Source of the DNA: Cytophagales bacterium | Lineage (GTDB): Bacteria; Bacteroidota; Bacteroidia; Cytophagales; 172606-1 | Assembly (NCBI GenBank): GCA_030446715.1 | Contig: JAUJMU010000020.1 | Coordinates: 1 to 36,803, forward strand | DNA length: 36,803 nucleotides | Reading direction: 5' to 3' | In this document: positions 1 through 8,486 of the stretch, in pieces | How positions within the stretch are numbered: the first letter of the stretch is position 1 | How the letters are laid out: each line of letters starts with the position of its first letter | Made by a program: the position numbers and the translations under genes | Notes under the pieces: generated by a model | Databases searched by the model: none | Told to the model about the DNA's origin: nothing | Seen by the model: the letters and a program-made list of their open reading frames with translations, nothing else

Positions 1-32
1 TTACAGTTGGTCAGAAAAATGTTCTGATCATA

Positions 33-140
33 GCTCCCGGGGAAAGGGGAGAAAACGCCGCTGTGGCTCCCCCTCTCCCTGACTCCTGAGTACGGGAGTA
101 CGAAAGGAGCGGACAGAGTCCTGGGGCCGGGGGGTGAGGT
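33..140. repeat. GC-rich dispersed repeat-like intergenic element
   Basis: The first 203 bases hold no gene. They contain a G/C-rich stretch with runs such as CCCCTCTCCC and GGGGCCGGGGGGTGAGG (123-139). Read on the minus strand it begins CCTCACCCCCCGGCCCC, nearly the same as the start of the hairpin element at 36661-36700 at the other end of the window (CCTCATCCCCGGCCCC), in opposite orientation. Short GC-rich elements of this kind are common between Bacteroidota genes. Family membership is an inference from the two copies seen here. Confidence 0.35.
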
Positions 141-203
141 CCCTTGCCGGAATGTACCGTAGTATAGTATAACCCATATCCCCCTCCTAATCTTTTATCC
201 GGG

Positions 204-767
204 CTACATGGCGTACACTTCCTGCAGGCGGAGAGACAGGTCCTGCAGGGTAATTATATCACTTTCAGTTTCGTACTCGTGCTCGGTCCACTCCCCCTTT
301 GCCTTTCGTTCGTAAACCCGCACCCATACTTTGTCCGGCTTCACAACCAGGTAGGCCTGCAGGGCAGGGATGGTCTTGTAGGCTTTCACTTTGTCCACCA
401 GATCAATGAATGCACTGGAGGCGGAAAGTACTTCTACCAGCAGAAGGGGATCCCGTTTGGCGTCTCCCGACGTTTTATCCCGCTCCGGGCAGGTGACCAT
501 TACGTCGGGCAACCGAAACTGGTTCTGTGCCTGGATGGACAAGCGTACATTTTCCGTGAATACTTTGCAGCCTCCGGGGCTGAAATGCGCATGCAGCAGC
601 CGGTAGATGTTCAGCAGAACCAGGTTGTGTTCGTCGGTCGTATACTTATCCTTTACCACCAGTTGCCCGTCGGCGTACTCGTACCGCTCCCCTTCCCGGG
701 CATTCAGCACCAGGGCTTCGTAATCGGCAACTGAATAATGGTGATCTCTCCTGAGGGCGTCTCCCAT
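204..767 (-). CDS. Uma2 family endonuclease-like protein (DUF820)
   Basis: 187-residue protein of the Uma2/DUF820 family, a PD-(D/E)xK nuclease-fold family abundant in Cyanobacteria and Cytophagales. The cellular role is unknown. Seen: an N-terminal helix with YSVADYEAL, the RYEYADGQLVV strand, the hallmark RLPDVMVTC segment (candidate catalytic Asp), and LLLVEVLS followed by a Lys-rich DLVDKVKAYK segment that would complete the active site. The length is normal for the family. It is clearly paralogous to the gene at 19805-20395: both start MGD and share the GGC/RGC-KVFTE and PDVMVTC blocks. It lies downstream of the efflux permease gene on the same strand, but a terminator-like hairpin separates them, so it is probably transcribed on its own. 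Function beyond the family name is not supported. Confidence 0.85.
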   Translation of the reverse strand: MGDALRRDHHYSVADYEALVLNAREGERYEYADGQLVVKDKYTTDEHNLVLLNIYRLLHAHFSPGGCKVFTENVRLSIQAQNQFRLPDVMVTCPERDKTSGDAKRDPLLLVEVLSASSAFIDLVDKVKAYKTIPALQAYLVVKPDKVWVRVYERKAKGEWTEHEYETESDIITLQDLSLRLQEVYAM

Positions 768-802
768 ATTTTACCGGTAAGCTGATTTAAAACCCAAGGT
801 AG

Positions 803-832
803 AAAATTAAGCCCAAAAAACCTTTCGGGCTT
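803..832 (-). terminator. Rho-independent terminator after the RND operon
   Basis: Immediately after the permease stop codon, the minus strand carries stem AAGCCC, a 12-base loop, GGGCTT, then AATTTTCT. The stem is only 6 bp and the T-tract is short, so this is a moderate-strength candidate for the end of the efflux transcript. Confidence 0.45.
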
Positions 833-838
833 CGCTCC

Positions 839-3800
839 TTACGCCGCCACGGCTTCCGGTACCGGCTCCACTTGCGGTGCCAGCAGCTTGTAAAGCACCG
901 GCGTTACGATTCGCGTAAGCAGGGTTGAGGAGATCAGGCCGCCGATGAGTACCAGGGCGAGGGGAGAGTAGAGCGGTGAATTCTCGAGCACCAGCGGCAT
1001 CAGTCCGCCGATGGCCGTCAGGGTGGTCAGGATGATCGGCACGAACCGCGTCTCACCGGCCACTTCAATCGCTTCATCCAGTCCCAATCCTTTCTCCCGC
1101 AGCTGATTGGTATAGTCCACCAGCAGGATCGAGTTTTTGATCTCAATGCCCATCAGGGCGATCAGGCCGATGGTGGCCGTGAAGGAAAGCGAGTTACCGG
1201 TGAACAGCAATATCAGCACGGCCCCCACCACACCCAGCGGAATCACCGACAGTACGATCAGCGTACTTTTAAACGTGCGGAACTCCAGGATCAGGATGGC
1301 CAGAATGCCGAATACCGTCACGATGATGATGGTGCCCAGTCCGCCGAATGACTCCGAACGGCTCTCCAGTTCGCCGGCCGGTACGTAGCGGTATCCTTCC
1401 GGAAACTTCATTTTGTCGAGCCGCGAAATGACTTCCTGCGTTACGTTGTCGGTCAGAAAGCCGTTCCGCACGAAGGCAGTAACGGTCACGAAACGGTCTT
1501 TGTCGTAATGCCGGATGGTGATGGGCGAATTGCTCAGTTCAATGGTAGCCAGCCCGCTCAGTGGCACCAAAGCGCCATTCATGGAGGCCACGTACATTTT
1601 TCCGAAGGCATCCATGCCCGGCCGGTCGCCGCGGGGCAGACTGACGCTGATGGTGTATTTATCGCCGTTGTTTTCCCGGTAGGTGCCCGCCGGAATACCG
1701 GCAATGCCCATCCGCACGGTGCGGTCAATGCCCACGATGGGGATACCGAGCATAGCGGCTTTGTCCTTGTTGATTTTCACCTGCAGATCCGTTTTGAGGG
1801 CCGTCAGGGGGTTTTCCACGTAAATGGTGCCGGGGGTATTTTTAAGAATGTTCTCCACCCGGAACGCGAGAGAACGGAGCGAATCAAGATTTTCGCCGAA
1901 CACCCGGATGGCGACCGGGGCATCTACCGGCGGACCCTGCTCAAATTGCCGGACCTGAATGGTCGCGTTGGGGAAACCTTCGAACTCCTTCCGCAGGTCT
2001 TCCACGAAATCTTCAATTCCGGCCGGCTCCATGTTGCGCAGCTGCACGAACACTTCGGCGTAGTTGGCAGATTCATTTTTCTGGATCACGTTGTAGTAAA
2101 TCCGCGGATTGCCCTTCCCCACGTTGGTGGCGTAGTTTTTAATGCTTGCCTTTTTGCCGAGCACCGACTCCACGTACCGGGCGGTGCGGTCCGTTTCCTT
2201 CAGGCTGGTGCCCAGGGGCGTATCAATGGTGATCAGAAACTGCGGCTTGTCGGATTTGGGAAACAGGCTGAAGCCCACCACCGGCATCAGGGCGAGGCTG
2301 CCGGTGAAGATGCCCAGCGCCACCAGCAGCGTGGTGTACGGCCGGGCAATGGCCACGTGCAGCAGCCGGCGGTAGGAGCCGCTGATCAGCCGGTGCAGGC
2401 CACGCATGAAGAAGTTGCCGTGTTCGTCTTCCTCTTCCCTGAGAATCAGGCTGGCCAGAAACGGCACAATCGTGAGGGAAACGAACAGGGAAGCCAGTAC
2501 CGTAGCCACCACGGCGGCCGGCAGGCTGCGGATAAAATCACCGGCGGCTTCGGGCAGAAACATCAGCGGCAGGAACGCAAAAATCAGGGTGGCCGTACAA
2601 CCCACCACGGCCACGCCGATCTGTCTGGTGGCCTCAATGGCCGCATCCTTCCGGGAGTAGCCCATCCGCAGGAAACGGGCAATGTTTTCCACCACCACAA
2701 TGGAGTCGTCCACCAGCAGGCCCAGCGCCACCACCAGTCCCACGATGCTCAGCTGGTTGATGCTGAAGCCGAAAAGGTCGAGCAGGGCCAGCCCGATGGC
2801 CAGCGACAGCGGAATGGAAATCATGACCACAAACGACGCCCGGAAGCCCAGCGGCAGCAGGGTCAGCAGCACCAGAAAGATGGCAATGGCAAAGTCGCGG
2901 GCAAAGCCGGAGAGCCGGTGCGAAACGCTTTCGGACTGGTCAAAACTCTTGTCGAAGCTGATGTTTGCCGGTAATTCTTTCCGGAAGGATTCCAGTACGG
3001 GATAAACCTGGTCGCGGACGTTGAAGATATTGCCGCCGTCCTTCTGGCTGGCCGTCACGAAAACGGCTCTTTTGCCGTTCAGCCGCGCCAGATAACTTTC
3101 TTCTTCGTAGCCGAAATTCACGTCGGCAATGTCTTTCAGAAAAACCATACCCTGCGGCGTAGCCTGCACGACGGTGTTGCGGATTTCTTCAATGGAGCCG
3201 TAATCGCCGCTGGTTTTGACGTTGAACCGCATCGGACCGATATCCACGCTGCCGCCGGGAATGTTGGCGTTTTCGCTGCCGATGGAGCCCAGCACGCGGC
3301 CCAGTGAAATGCGGCGCTGCGCCATTTTCTGCAGGTCCACCGATACCCGCACCTGCTGTCCGGGATACGCCCAGGTGTCGACATTCTTCAGGCTCTTGAT
3401 TTTTTCCAGCCGTTCCTGCAGGGTTTCGGCCTGCTTTTCCAGTTCCTTGTAAGGAGCCGTTCCGGAGATAAGCGCCACTTGGAGAATGTTTACGTCGGAG
3501 GGGGTGATGCGCCGCACCTGCAGGTCGTAAAGTCCCTCCGGCAGGCTGGACCGCAGGTTGTTGATTTCCCGCAGCACTTCCTCGTATTTGTCTTCGGGGT
3601 CGGAGTCGTAGGTGAACTCGACGCGGATGACTGCCACGCCGTCATCAATGTTGGAAATGATCTTCTTGATGTTTTCCAGTTCGTTGATCTTGTCCTCGAT
3701 GGGATCAACCACCAGTTCCTCCATGTCGGTCGGACCGGTGCCGGGATAGATGGCCACCACGATAAACTGCGGCGACTTGAAGTTGGGGTCTTCGCCCCGT

Positions 3801-3898
3801 GGCATGTTGAACAGGGAGTTCATCCCGATGGCAATCACCATCACGAAGATGATGATGGTAAACTGCCAGTTTTTGACGGAAAATTCGGCTATTTTCAT
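839..3898 (-). CDS. Efflux RND transporter permease subunit (AcrB/MdtB-like)
   Basis: 1019-residue inner-membrane proton/drug antiporter, the energised subunit of a tripartite RND pump. Seen: one N-terminal membrane segment (about residues 12-32), a periplasmic loop to about 330, a block of membrane segments about 335-480, a second large periplasmic loop, and a C-terminal membrane block from about 855. TM4 carries the proton-relay pair in ALGLLVDDSIVVVEN (D397, D398), and a lysine sits in the TM10 segment MGIEIKNS. The length is typical of the HAE-type family. It is the last gene of a minus-strand operon after the SDR gene (17-bp gap), and the outer-membrane channel and adaptor are encoded upstream. 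The substrate cannot be read from the sequence; multidrug, solvent or metabolite export are all possible. No lesion is visible in 3 kb. Confidence 0.95.
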   Translation of the reverse strand: MKIAEFSVKNWQFTIIIFVMVIAIGMNSLFNMPRGEDPNFKSPQFIVVAIYPGTGPTDMEELVVDPIEDKINELENIKKIISNIDDGVAVIRVEFTYDSDPEDKYEEVLREINNLRSSLPEGLYDLQVRRITPSDVNILQVALISGTAPYKELEKQAETLQERLEKIKSLKNVDTWAYPGQQVRVSVDLQKMAQRRISLGRVLGSIGSENANIPGGSVDIGPMRFNVKTSGDYGSIEEIRNTVVQATPQGMVFLKDIADVNFGYEEESYLARLNGKRAVFVTASQKDGGNIFNVRDQVYPVLESFRKELPANISFDKSFDQSESVSHRLSGFARDFAIAIFLVLLTLLPLGFRASFVVMISIPLSLAIGLALLDLFGFSINQLSIVGLVVALGLLVDDSIVVVENIARFLRMGYSRKDAAIEATRQIGVAVVGCTATLIFAFLPLMFLPEAAGDFIRSLPAAVVATVLASLFVSLTIVPFLASLILREEEDEHGNFFMRGLHRLISGSYRRLLHVAIARPYTTLLVALGIFTGSLALMPVVGFSLFPKSDKPQFLITIDTPLGTSLKETDRTARYVESVLGKKASIKNYATNVGKGNPRIYYNVIQKNESANYAEVFVQLRNMEPAGIEDFVEDLRKEFEGFPNATIQVRQFEQGPPVDAPVAIRVFGENLDSLRSLAFRVENILKNTPGTIYVENPLTALKTDLQVKINKDKAAMLGIPIVGIDRTVRMGIAGIPAGTYRENNGDKYTISVSLPRGDRPGMDAFGKMYVASMNGALVPLSGLATIELSNSPITIRHYDKDRFVTVTAFVRNGFLTDNVTQEVISRLDKMKFPEGYRYVPAGELESRSESFGGLGTIIIVTVFGILAILILEFRTFKSTLIVLSVIPLGVVGAVLILLFTGNSLSFTATIGLIALMGIEIKNSILLVDYTNQLREKGLGLDEAIEVAGETRFVPIILTTLTAIGGLMPLVLENSPLYSPLALVLIGGLISSTLLTRIVTPVLYKLLAPQVEPVPEAVAA

Positions 3899-3915
3899 GG
3901 CTTAAGGTTTTTGGC

Positions 3916-4854
3916 TTAGGGCTTGGGGAGTGGCATCCCCCTTTGGATGCTTTCTCTCACGCCTTGCTGGTAAGGAGTCGGGTGGAAGGAAAACCTTTTT
4001 TCAAATTTGCTGCTGTCAAACACGTAATCACGGTCATACTGGTAGGCCATTTCGTGCAATTCCCGCATGACCGGAACGAATACGCCCAGTAAGCGCAGCA
4101 GAAAGGTGGGAAGCACCGAGTACCTGGGCGCTGTGCTCATTCCGCGGGCAAACAATCCGATCCATTGTCTGCCCGTCGGTGGGTTCGGGGCAGTTGGCAT
4201 GTGCCATACCTGATTGAAGGCATCGGGCGTATTGCCCAACAAGGCAGTTGCTTTAGCGGCATCAGGCGTGTAAGTGAAGGAGTGTTTTTTGTTTACGTCG
4301 GCAAACCAGTTGGCTTTTTTTCCTTTCTGAAAATTTTTATAAACCGTTTCAAACAAAATACTTTTTTGATTATCAGTTCCGTAGAAATCGGCCGCCCGGG
4401 CAATCAAAGCGGTAAGAGTACCGGCCTGCGCTTCATCCAGCAGCATTTGGGCAATCCGTGCCCTTACTTCTCCTTTTTTGCTGGATGGCTTGATGGGCGT
4501 TTCTTCGGTCATGTGAAAGAGCTTGTCCCGGTCATACATGTAGACATTGTCAAAAAAGACCAGTTTTGCCCCGTATTCTTTGCAGGCCTCTATTACGTTC
4601 TGCATGAGAGCCGGCCACTTTTCCCGCCATACCTCAATATTATAATCAAAACCAACTGTCAGGTAAACTACTGCCGAACCTTCCACCGCCCGGAACACGG
4701 CCTCCCTGCTGGTCAAGTCAGCCGGAAACAGTTCATCGGTGTCGTTGATCTTCTTTGGATTACGGCTCACCAGCCGAATTCTCCGGGTATAAGCGGTTAA
4801 TTCTTTGGCAAGGTCAGTAGCAATCGTTCCTCCGGCGCCTAAAATCGTTTGCAT
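3916..4854 (-). CDS. NAD(P)-dependent epimerase/dehydratase-like SDR protein
   Basis: 312-residue Rossmann-fold protein of the extended/atypical SDR group (NAD-dependent epimerase or NmrA-like). Seen: dinucleotide-binding glycine motif GAGGTIA at residues 6-12, a basic residue after strand 2 (LVSRNP, suggesting NADP preference), a VFFDNVYMYDRDK segment in the place of the usual YxxxK, and a C-terminal substrate-domain helix block. It is cytosolic with no signal peptide. It sits inside the efflux operon: its ATG lies 2 bases after the adaptor stop codon, and its stop is 17 bases before the permease start. Co-expression with the pump is therefore expected. Base composition is visibly more A/T-rich than the flanking pump genes, which suggests later insertion. 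The substrate is unknown. Detoxification or modification of an exported compound is only a guess from context. Confidence 0.85.
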   Translation of the reverse strand: MQTILGAGGTIATDLAKELTAYTRRIRLVSRNPKKINDTDELFPADLTSREAVFRAVEGSAVVYLTVGFDYNIEVWREKWPALMQNVIEACKEYGAKLVFFDNVYMYDRDKLFHMTEETPIKPSSKKGEVRARIAQMLLDEAQAGTLTALIARAADFYGTDNQKSILFETVYKNFQKGKKANWFADVNKKHSFTYTPDAAKATALLGNTPDAFNQVWHMPTAPNPPTGRQWIGLFARGMSTAPRYSVLPTFLLRLLGVFVPVMRELHEMAYQYDRDYVFDSSKFEKRFSFHPTPYQQGVRESIQRGMPLPKP

Positions 4855-4856
4855 AG

Positions 4857-5939
4857 TTAGTTTTGCTTTTCGCTTACCATCTGAAACCGGTCGTTTACCA
4901 CTTTTACCCGCGCACCTTCGGTAAGGTAAGCCGTGCCGCCGGTGATGACGGTAGCGCCTTCCTTCAACCCTTCGCGTACCGCCACCACGTCACCGTAAAT
5001 GCCCGCCGTCCGGACGGATCGTTTTTGCACTCCCGTTCCAGCCGCATCGAGCGTATAGACGCTGCCTCTGTCCCCGTCGGCTTCGGTCAGGGCTTCGATG
5101 GGCACCACCAGCATTTCCGGCTGGCCGGAAGGAAATATTTCCACTTTTGCTACCAGGCCGGTGACCAGCTTTTTGCCCTGCGGATGGACTTTCAGTTCTA
5201 CCTCGAAGGTGCCGTTGACCGGATCGGCGGCGGCGGCAATTTCGCTGATCATTGCCGGAAAAGTTTCGCCGGGCCATGCATCAAGGGTGAGTTTGGCCTG
5301 GTCGCCGATTTTCAGCTTCACCATGTCGCGGTCGGCAATGCCCGTCCGCACGATCCAGCCGTCACCCGAACTGCTGCCCGCAAAGAGAAAGACCTCTTTC
5401 CCGGCAGTGGCGAGTTCGCCTTCCTCCATCATGCGGCGCAGGATGCGGCCGTCTTCCGGGGCGGTAATCACGGAGTATTGCTGGTTGAACCGGACTGAAG
5501 TAAGCGCGGAGGAGGCAACTTCGTAGCCGGTGGTGGCGTTCTGCATTTGTTCCAGGGTAGCGGCGCTGTCGGCGTAGAGTCGTTGAACCCGTTCCATATC
5601 CCGCCGGGCTTTGTCGAGGTTGTTGCGGGCCTGTGCCACCTGCGAATTGATTTCGGTCAGGTTCAACGTGGCCAGAACCTGACCTTTGCGCACGGTCTGG
5701 CCTTCATCCACGCGGATGCCAGCTATAATGCCGGCAGTTTTGAACGAAAGCCTTGCCTCCTTCTTAGAGGCCAGTACGCCGCTGCCGGCAACCGGCGTTG
5801 CCAGCGGTTGCCGGACCACCTGCGCCGTGACGACCGGGGTAGACGTTTCGGGTACGTTGCCGGAGGCCGCTTCTTTTCTGGAGCAGCCGGCGGCCAGCCC
5901 CAGCAGGGCAATCAGAGTGAGTGTGCGTTGGAGTTTCAT
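4857..5939 (-). CDS. Efflux RND transporter periplasmic adaptor subunit
   Basis: 360-residue membrane-fusion protein joining the RND permease to the outer-membrane channel. Seen: lipoprotein signal peptide with lipobox LAAGC (lipidated Cys19), a first biotinyl-lipoyl half (GIIAGIRVDEGQTVRKGQVL), a short alpha-helical hairpin around residues 100-150 (INSQVAQARNNLDKARRDME), the second lipoyl half (SVITAPEDGRIL), then beta-barrel and membrane-proximal domains. The short hairpin fits the adaptors of this class in Bacteroidota. The adaptor and the downstream SDR gene are almost contiguous. The upstream tolC-like gene is separated by 167 bp, a stretch that includes two copies of AGCGTTTAGC. Confidence 0.95.
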   Translation of the reverse strand: MKLQRTLTLIALLGLAAGCSRKEAASGNVPETSTPVVTAQVVRQPLATPVAGSGVLASKKEARLSFKTAGIIAGIRVDEGQTVRKGQVLATLNLTEINSQVAQARNNLDKARRDMERVQRLYADSAATLEQMQNATTGYEVASSALTSVRFNQQYSVITAPEDGRILRRMMEEGELATAGKEVFLFAGSSSGDGWIVRTGIADRDMVKLKIGDQAKLTLDAWPGETFPAMISEIAAAADPVNGTFEVELKVHPQGKKLVTGLVAKVEIFPSGQPEMLVVPIEALTEADGDRGSVYTLDAAGTGVQKRSVRTAGIYGDVVAVREGLKEGATVITGGTAYLTEGARVKVVNDRFQMVSEKQN

Positions 5940-6106
5940 TTTATCAGCGTTTAGCTTGTTAGCAAATAGCGTTTAGCAGTTACCAGCTTGAAGGGGCAGC
6001 AGACAGTTGGCAGGCAGCTGATTGGTTTCTGGTGTTCATACCATTTCAAACCTTCTGACCCGGCACGGCCCTCCGCCATTAGTAATTAGTCATTGGTAAT
6101 TATTAA

Positions 6107-7465
6107 TTATCTGGCAGTGATGCGTTTGTATTCCACCTGCCGGATCTGGTAGTCGTATTCGGCGAGAATGAGGCTGCTGGCAGCGTTGGTCATGGTGGTG
6201 AGGGCGGCGAGGTACTCGACGTAGAGGGCGGCACCTTCCCGGTATTTTTTGTCCACGATATCGAAGTAGCGGCGGGCACTGGCTACCCGCTGCCGGTTGG
6301 TTTCCACGGCCTGGCGGGCCGTGTTCACGTTTTCAGTGGCCTGCATCACCTGCAGCCGGATTTGTTGCTGCAGTTCGGAATACTGCGTTTCCAGCCGCTG
6401 CTTGTCGAGGCTTGCCTGGGCGATCCGGCTGCGGTTCTGCAGGCCACCAAACAGCCGCCAGTTGAGCAGCAGGGAGCCCTGCACGTAATCATCGGCAGCG
6501 GTAAAGCGGTAGCTGGTCCCCTGAAAACCGTAATCTACCACCAGATTGAGGGTAGGCAGCACGCTGCTCCGGAAGCGTTTGGTTCCCTGACCGGCGGCCT
6601 GAATACCGTACCGGAGCTGGGCCAGTTCTTCCCGGTTGTTCAGGGAACTGTTTACCACTGTTTCGTCGGTGACCGCGGAAATAAAATCTCCCGGCGAGGC
6701 GCTGGTATCGGCTTCAATGGCTTCGGTCAGCGGCCGGTTGAGCAGAAAATTGAAGTATGCCGCGGCCAGGGTTTTGTTCTTCTCCGCGTCCGCGATTTTC
6801 AGCTGCGTATCGGAGAGATCAGCTTTGGCCGCGTAGACAACATCGGCCGTGATTTTCTGGTTGTTGAGCAGTTTCTGATTAAGCCCGAGATTGGCTTCCT
6901 GCAGTGATTTTACCTGATTGTACAGGGAGACAGCCCGGATGGATTTGAGGTAATTGTAATAACCCGTGCGGATGTCCGCTTCAAACTGGCGGTGGTAAGC
7001 AGCTACGGCAGCCTGCTGGCTTTCTACCTGCAGCGACTTTACCTGGTGATTGTAGTAAATACCCGGTTGCAGCAGCGGCTGCACGAAGCGCAGTCTGGTT
7101 TCGTGTTCTTCGGGCCGCAGAAAGGGTTCATTCACGTTTTGCAGGGTTGGAAAACGGTCGCTGCCGGTCATCTGGTTGAGGGTGCTGTACACGGGGTTGA
7201 GCAAGTCGCCGATGGGGAACTGGATGGCACGGCCGCCCGCCGCCCGGGAGTAGCGGGCTTCGAGGTCGAGGGTGGGCAGAAACATGCCTTTCGCCTCTTC
7301 AAGTGCCCGGAGGTTTTTTTCGAGTGCGAGGTGCTCACTCTGTAGCGCGAGGTTGCTTTTCAGGCCTTCAGCCACGTAGCCATCCAGTACACTGTCTGAC
7401 GTCTGCGCGGATGCCGGAAGCCAGAGGCCGGGCAGCATCAGGAGGAGGTAAATTGATTGTCGCAT
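6107..7465 (-). CDS. TolC-family outer-membrane efflux channel protein
   Basis: 452-residue outer-membrane factor. Seen: Sec signal peptide ending ASA|Q at residue 20, then two repeats of the TolC fold rich in long heptad helices (for example VKSLQEANLGLNQKLLNNQK and LDKQRLETQYSELQQQIRL), with beta-strand insertions such as LNLVVDYGFQG and GSLLLNWRLFGG. The length is normal. It is the first structural gene after tetR, with adaptor and permease following. The 213 bp between tetR and this gene hold a palindrome matching the one in the tetR promoter, so the transcript is probably under TetR control. Confidence 0.93.
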   Translation of the reverse strand: MRQSIYLLLMLPGLWLPASAQTSDSVLDGYVAEGLKSNLALQSEHLALEKNLRALEEAKGMFLPTLDLEARYSRAAGGRAIQFPIGDLLNPVYSTLNQMTGSDRFPTLQNVNEPFLRPEEHETRLRFVQPLLQPGIYYNHQVKSLQVESQQAAVAAYHRQFEADIRTGYYNYLKSIRAVSLYNQVKSLQEANLGLNQKLLNNQKITADVVYAAKADLSDTQLKIADAEKNKTLAAAYFNFLLNRPLTEAIEADTSASPGDFISAVTDETVVNSSLNNREELAQLRYGIQAAGQGTKRFRSSVLPTLNLVVDYGFQGTSYRFTAADDYVQGSLLLNWRLFGGLQNRSRIAQASLDKQRLETQYSELQQQIRLQVMQATENVNTARQAVETNRQRVASARRYFDIVDKKYREGAALYVEYLAALTTMTNAASSLILAEYDYQIRQVEYKRITAR

Positions 7466-7644
7466 AAGTACGGAGTTAAGTAGCTGCGCAGTTTTGAAAT
7501 TGTGAATTCCCGCCTGCCGGGTGTTTTGGAAAGATACGTCCCGGGCAAGGCAGTCCGGCTTCCGTTTCCTGCCAGCCGGATAAATGGCCGGACAGAACAG
7601 CGAAAAAAGACAATGAACCGGGGGTAGCTTTAAACATGTATCAA

Positions 7645-7662
7645 TTAATAAACAGTGTTCAG
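7645..7662. promoter_or_regulatory. Putative TetR operator upstream of the tolC-like gene
   Basis: The sequence TTAATAAACAGTGTTCAG matches 15 of 18 positions of the site at 8317-8334. Its core, TAAACAGTGTTCA, is a 13-bp interrupted palindrome (consensus TAAACAnTGTTTA). It lies between the tetR stop and the tolC-like start, where an operator for the pump operon would be expected. No convincing -7/-33 pair was found around it. The assignment is inference from the matching pair. Confidence 0.5.
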
Positions 7663-7678
7663 CGGCAGGCCAAAAAAA

Positions 7679-8293
7679 TTATTCCTTGCGGAATAACCGG
7701 AGCATATTCTCGATGGAATCAGGTATCAGGGTATCGAGTTGATCCGGCGGGTACATCTTCAGCCGGTTCCGGATTGCAAGGGAGGCCAACCCATGGGCAA
7801 ACGACCAGATGGACAACGCCGCTACATCCACGTCCATTGTTTTCATGTCACCCTGCCCGATGCAGGCCCGTACAATCTCTCTTAATCCGTTGTGCGCTTT
7901 GAAGCCGCAGTTCCAGTCCTCGTTTTCCTGCTTCAGCGCTTCCATCGGAGCCCGCATGATAAACATCAGGTCGTACAACTCAGGGTGGTCATAGGCGAAC
8001 TTCAGATAAATTTCTCCTAGTTTCTGCAACCGTTGAAATGGGTTTTCGATCACTGCCAGCGTTTCCATCCGGGCAAATAATAATTCGAAGCCCTTCTCGT
8101 GTACGGCGTGGAAAATCTCGTCTTTGTCCTTGAAATACAGGTAAATAGTGGCCGGACTGTACTCGATCCGGTCGGCTATTTTCCGGATGGAAGCTTTCTC
8201 GTAGCCATCTTCAATGAACAAATCCATGGCAGCCTGAAAAATCAGGTCCTTCATTTCCTGCTTTTCCCGCTCTTTCCTCTCTGAAATTCCCAT
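7679..8293 (-). CDS. TetR/AcrR family transcriptional regulator
   Basis: 204-residue one-component repressor. Seen: N-terminal helix-turn-helix at about residues 34-59 (ASIRKIADRIEYSPATIYLYF, then KDKDE) preceded by the usual ILQAAMDLF-like helix, and a C-terminal all-helical ligand-binding region with HGLASLAIRN. It is the first gene of the efflux locus on the same strand as the pump genes. It is probably an autorepressor: a palindrome overlaps its own promoter, and a near-identical palindrome precedes the tolC-like gene. The ligand is likely a pump substrate or related molecule, but is not identifiable here. Confidence 0.93.
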   Translation of the reverse strand: MGISERKEREKQEMKDLIFQAAMDLFIEDGYEKASIRKIADRIEYSPATIYLYFKDKDEIFHAVHEKGFELLFARMETLAVIENPFQRLQKLGEIYLKFAYDHPELYDLMFIMRAPMEALKQENEDWNCGFKAHNGLREIVRACIGQGDMKTMDVDVAALSIWSFAHGLASLAIRNRLKMYPPDQLDTLIPDSIENMLRLFRKE

Positions 8294-8311
8294 AGCAGTA
8301 CATTAACAGTT

Positions 8312-8342
8312 CAAAGTTAATAAACGCTGTTTAGTATACAAG
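8312..8342 (-). promoter_or_regulatory. tetR promoter with overlapping operator
   Basis: Read on the minus strand, a CTTG -33 element (8342-8339) is followed after 19 bases by TAACTTTG (8319-8312), a full match to the Bacteroidota -7 consensus TAnnTTTG. The spacer contains the palindrome TAAACGCTGTTTA (8321-8333), extending to an imperfect 19-bp palindrome at 8318-8336 that touches the -7 element. A repressor bound there would block the promoter. The start codon is about 18 bases downstream of the -7 element. Confidence 0.6.
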
Positions 8343-8486
8343 CGATGTTCATGATTTTTTATTAAACCGCAGAGGGCGTGGAGAAACGCAGAGAATTAAG
8401 TAGCTGCCCAATTCTAAATCGTAAATCCCCTGAAATCCTTTTTCTGCCCTTCCCAACACCCTCTGCAGCTGCATCAGGCCAGTCAG

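Noticed and set aside
1508-2974. 488-codon open frame antisense to the RND permease gene
   Set aside because: It is His/Gln/Gly-rich with no family pattern; the opposite strand has full RND homology, so it is a shadow of a GC-rich gene.
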